From Chara braunii (lineage: Eukaryota > Streptophyta > Charophyceae > Charales > Characeae): a stretch of DNA of 21,499 nucleotides. Numbering within the stretch: the first letter of the stretch is position 1; each line of letters begins with the position of its first letter. Positions 20,047 through 21,499 of the stretch are shown here, one piece after another. Below the pieces are notes generated by a model that worked only from the letters and a program-made list of their open reading frames with translations, was not told the DNA's origin and did no database searches. Where the stretch lies: positions 689,195 to 710,693 of the forward strand of contig BFEA01000085.1 of NCBI GenBank assembly GCA_003427395.1, in the 5' to 3' direction. The position numbers and the translations under genes are program-made.

Positions 20047-21063
20047 CTTGGGAGTTGACTGAAGAGTGTGAGGCAGCCTTCAAGAAATTGAAGTATGCCC
20101 TAACACACTACGAAGTCCTTAAACTGCCTGATCCTGAGCAACCCTTTGTGGTGACCACTGACGCCAGCCAATATGGCATAGGTGTTGTCCTTGCACAAAA
20201 GGAGGGGAAAAAGTTGAGGTCCATCGAGTATATGAGCAAAAAGATATCCTCTCAGACGTTAGCAAAGTCCACGTATGAGCGTGAGCTCTATGCCCTCTAT
20301 AGAGCGCTGGTCTACTGGAGACATTATCTCCTAGTCAGATTCTTCTATGTGAGATCTGACCATGTGGCCTTGCGCTGGATTAAGACACAACAAGTACTCT
20401 CAGATGCACTCAAGAGATGGATTGCAGTTATAGATATTTACGATTTCCAACTTGATCCTCCCAAAGAAGAGTACAATAAAGTGGCTGATGCGCTGTCTCA
20501 TGGGGAAGACTATCTGGGTGCGCTAGTGACTGAGTTTGGGATATGTGAAGATGTAACTCGGATCTTTGGTGGAAGCCTATTGGGAAGATACAGTTATGTC
20601 AGAAATCATCCATATGTTAGAAGCGAAAGACAATGTCACTTCTGACGAATTTACGGTGGTCGATGGCTTGCTGTTCCTTGAGAAGGCTGGGAATAATAGA
20701 CTCTGTGTTCCAGATATGGAGTCTTTGCATAGTTTGTTTTTAGGTGAGTATGAGGCAACTGGTCATTTCGACTATAAAAAGACATCAGCTAGCCTAGTGC
20801 AGATATTCTGGTGGGCTTCTATGATGCAAGATGTGAAAAAGTACGTTGAAATTTTCCAGGTTTGCCAACAAGGCGAACCTAGGACTCAGGCTCCGCTTGG
20901 GCTCATGAAGCCCTTGCCGATCCCTGAAGGTCCTGGTCAAAGTGTGTCCAGGGACTTCATGGATACCTTGGTGACTAGCAGGAGCGGTAAGAGACACATC
21001 TTTGTTATAGTGGACCGATTTTCCAAGTATTCTTTGACTAATCGCTATGCCAGAAACAGCAAA
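20047..21063 (+). pseudogene. Ty3 element B RNase H and truncated integrase
   Basis: RNase H keeps its acidic residues: TDASQYGIG, STYEREL, RSDH and VADALS. A frameshift near 20570 leads into the integrase N-terminus (VEAYWEDTVMSEII). The zinc region is damaged: HDATGH-type sequence reads YEATGH, and CQVC reads FQVC. The first catalytic Asp (RDFMDTLV) is present, followed by HIFVIVDRFSKY. The frame ends at a stop at 21067-21069, and the rest of the catalytic core, C-terminus and 3' LTR are absent. By eye, RNase H shares about four residues in five with element A. Confidence 0.85.
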
Positions 21064-21112
21064 CGGTAAGAGACACATCTTTGTTATAGTGGGGACCGAT
21101 GTTCCAAGTATG
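20985..21112. repeat. 79 bp partial tandem duplication at the broken end of element B
   Basis: CGGTAAGAGACACATCTTTG begins at 20985 and again at 21064. The second unit stays similar to about 21112 (CCAAGTATGCT) and then element B sequence stops. It coincides with the truncation point of integrase. Confidence 0.88.
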
Positions 21113-21499
21113 CTTATGAAACAGTTTTCACCTTTGGCAGTAGCCGATGCAGATCCCAGGGGTCGATCCCTTTACCTCAGCTTACCTGTGTACAGTATCT
21201 GTACAGTTCCCTGGAGTTGAACCCGTGACCTGCACGATAGCCAGTGGTAAGTAGGTCACCGTAGGTTGTAGGCTGAAGGAAGATTCGAACTGTAGACCTG
21301 TAGGGTAGGAGTCCAAGTAGAGTCCAGAAGCCCAGCTTTAGTCCTTCTAGAAGGTCGGCAAGTGGTCAAGTGGTGAGTCTAAGGTAGGCCCACGTTTTTC
21401 AGATGAAGACAAGTGGCAAGGTCAACAAGTAGGACCTCAGTGCAACTGCACTGAGTCGACGGTACGACTGCCTACAGTCAGGAGAAGGGTCTAGAGAGT
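21113..21499. other. tRNA T-arm-like motifs and small hairpin, no gene
   Basis: No protein domain is seen. On the minus strand three Pol III B-box-like motifs lie close together: GGGATCGACCCC (complement of 21159-21170), GGGTTCAACTCC (21213-21224) and CAGTTCGAATCTT (21279-21291). Each is preceded by a GGT-type anticodon-arm edge (for example CAGGTCACGG). On the plus strand, TGGTCAAGTGG at about 21370-21380 fits the A-box pattern but has no well-spaced partner. A perfect 9-base inverted repeat with a 2-base loop is at 21436-21455. This could be one or more decayed tRNA-derived SINEs; none folds obviously into a complete tRNA. Confidence 0.45.

Overview
The window looks like repeat-rich nuclear DNA from a plant-lineage organism. 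Its main content is decayed Ty3/gypsy LTR retrotransposons, with a chimeric insertion of plastid DNA (16S rRNA plus atpB pieces), a fragment of an unassigned reverse-transcriptase element and tRNA-like SINE motifs. From memory, the gag-pol style (YMSKKM, STYEREL and SFRHH-type motifs) is like repeats of the streptophyte alga Chara. That assignment is an inference I could not test. I see no intact host gene.

Layout. (1) 1-1224: G-rich DNA, GC-rich inverted repeats, a CT/GAA microsatellite and the probable 3' LTR of a minus-strand element (C). (2) 1393-2834, minus: broken integrase and chromodomain-like tail of element C. (3) 2835-3412: nothing recognised. (4) 3413-5300: a 1.9 kb LTR in minus orientation, apparently a solo LTR. 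(5) 5301-7735, minus: broken reverse-transcriptase element, split by a 512 bp SINE-like insertion with 7 bp flanking direct repeats. (6) 7743-13648, plus: Ty3 element A (gag, protease, RT, RNase H, integrase, chromodomain-like tail). Its RT is cut by plastid DNA at 11161-11722. (7) 13720-15588: LTR, same family as the one in (4) but in the opposite orientation. (8) 15645-21112, plus: Ty3 element B, related to A, carrying four short frame-breaking tandem duplications and ending inside integrase. (9) 21113-21499: three tRNA T-arm-like motifs and a small hairpin.

How the parts relate. A and B lie head to tail with one LTR between them (internal-LTR-internal). A has no recognisable 5' LTR and B no 3' LTR. 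The LTRs of (4) and (7) form a large inverted repeat around A. No element can be autonomous: A has lost much of its RT and an RNase H aspartate, B has YLYD in place of the RT YxDD box, and C has Asn for the second integrase aspartate. The longest open frame is A's RNase H-integrase (11837-13300), which keeps all three catalytic integrase residues. Identities quoted are by eye. No alignment or database search was possible.
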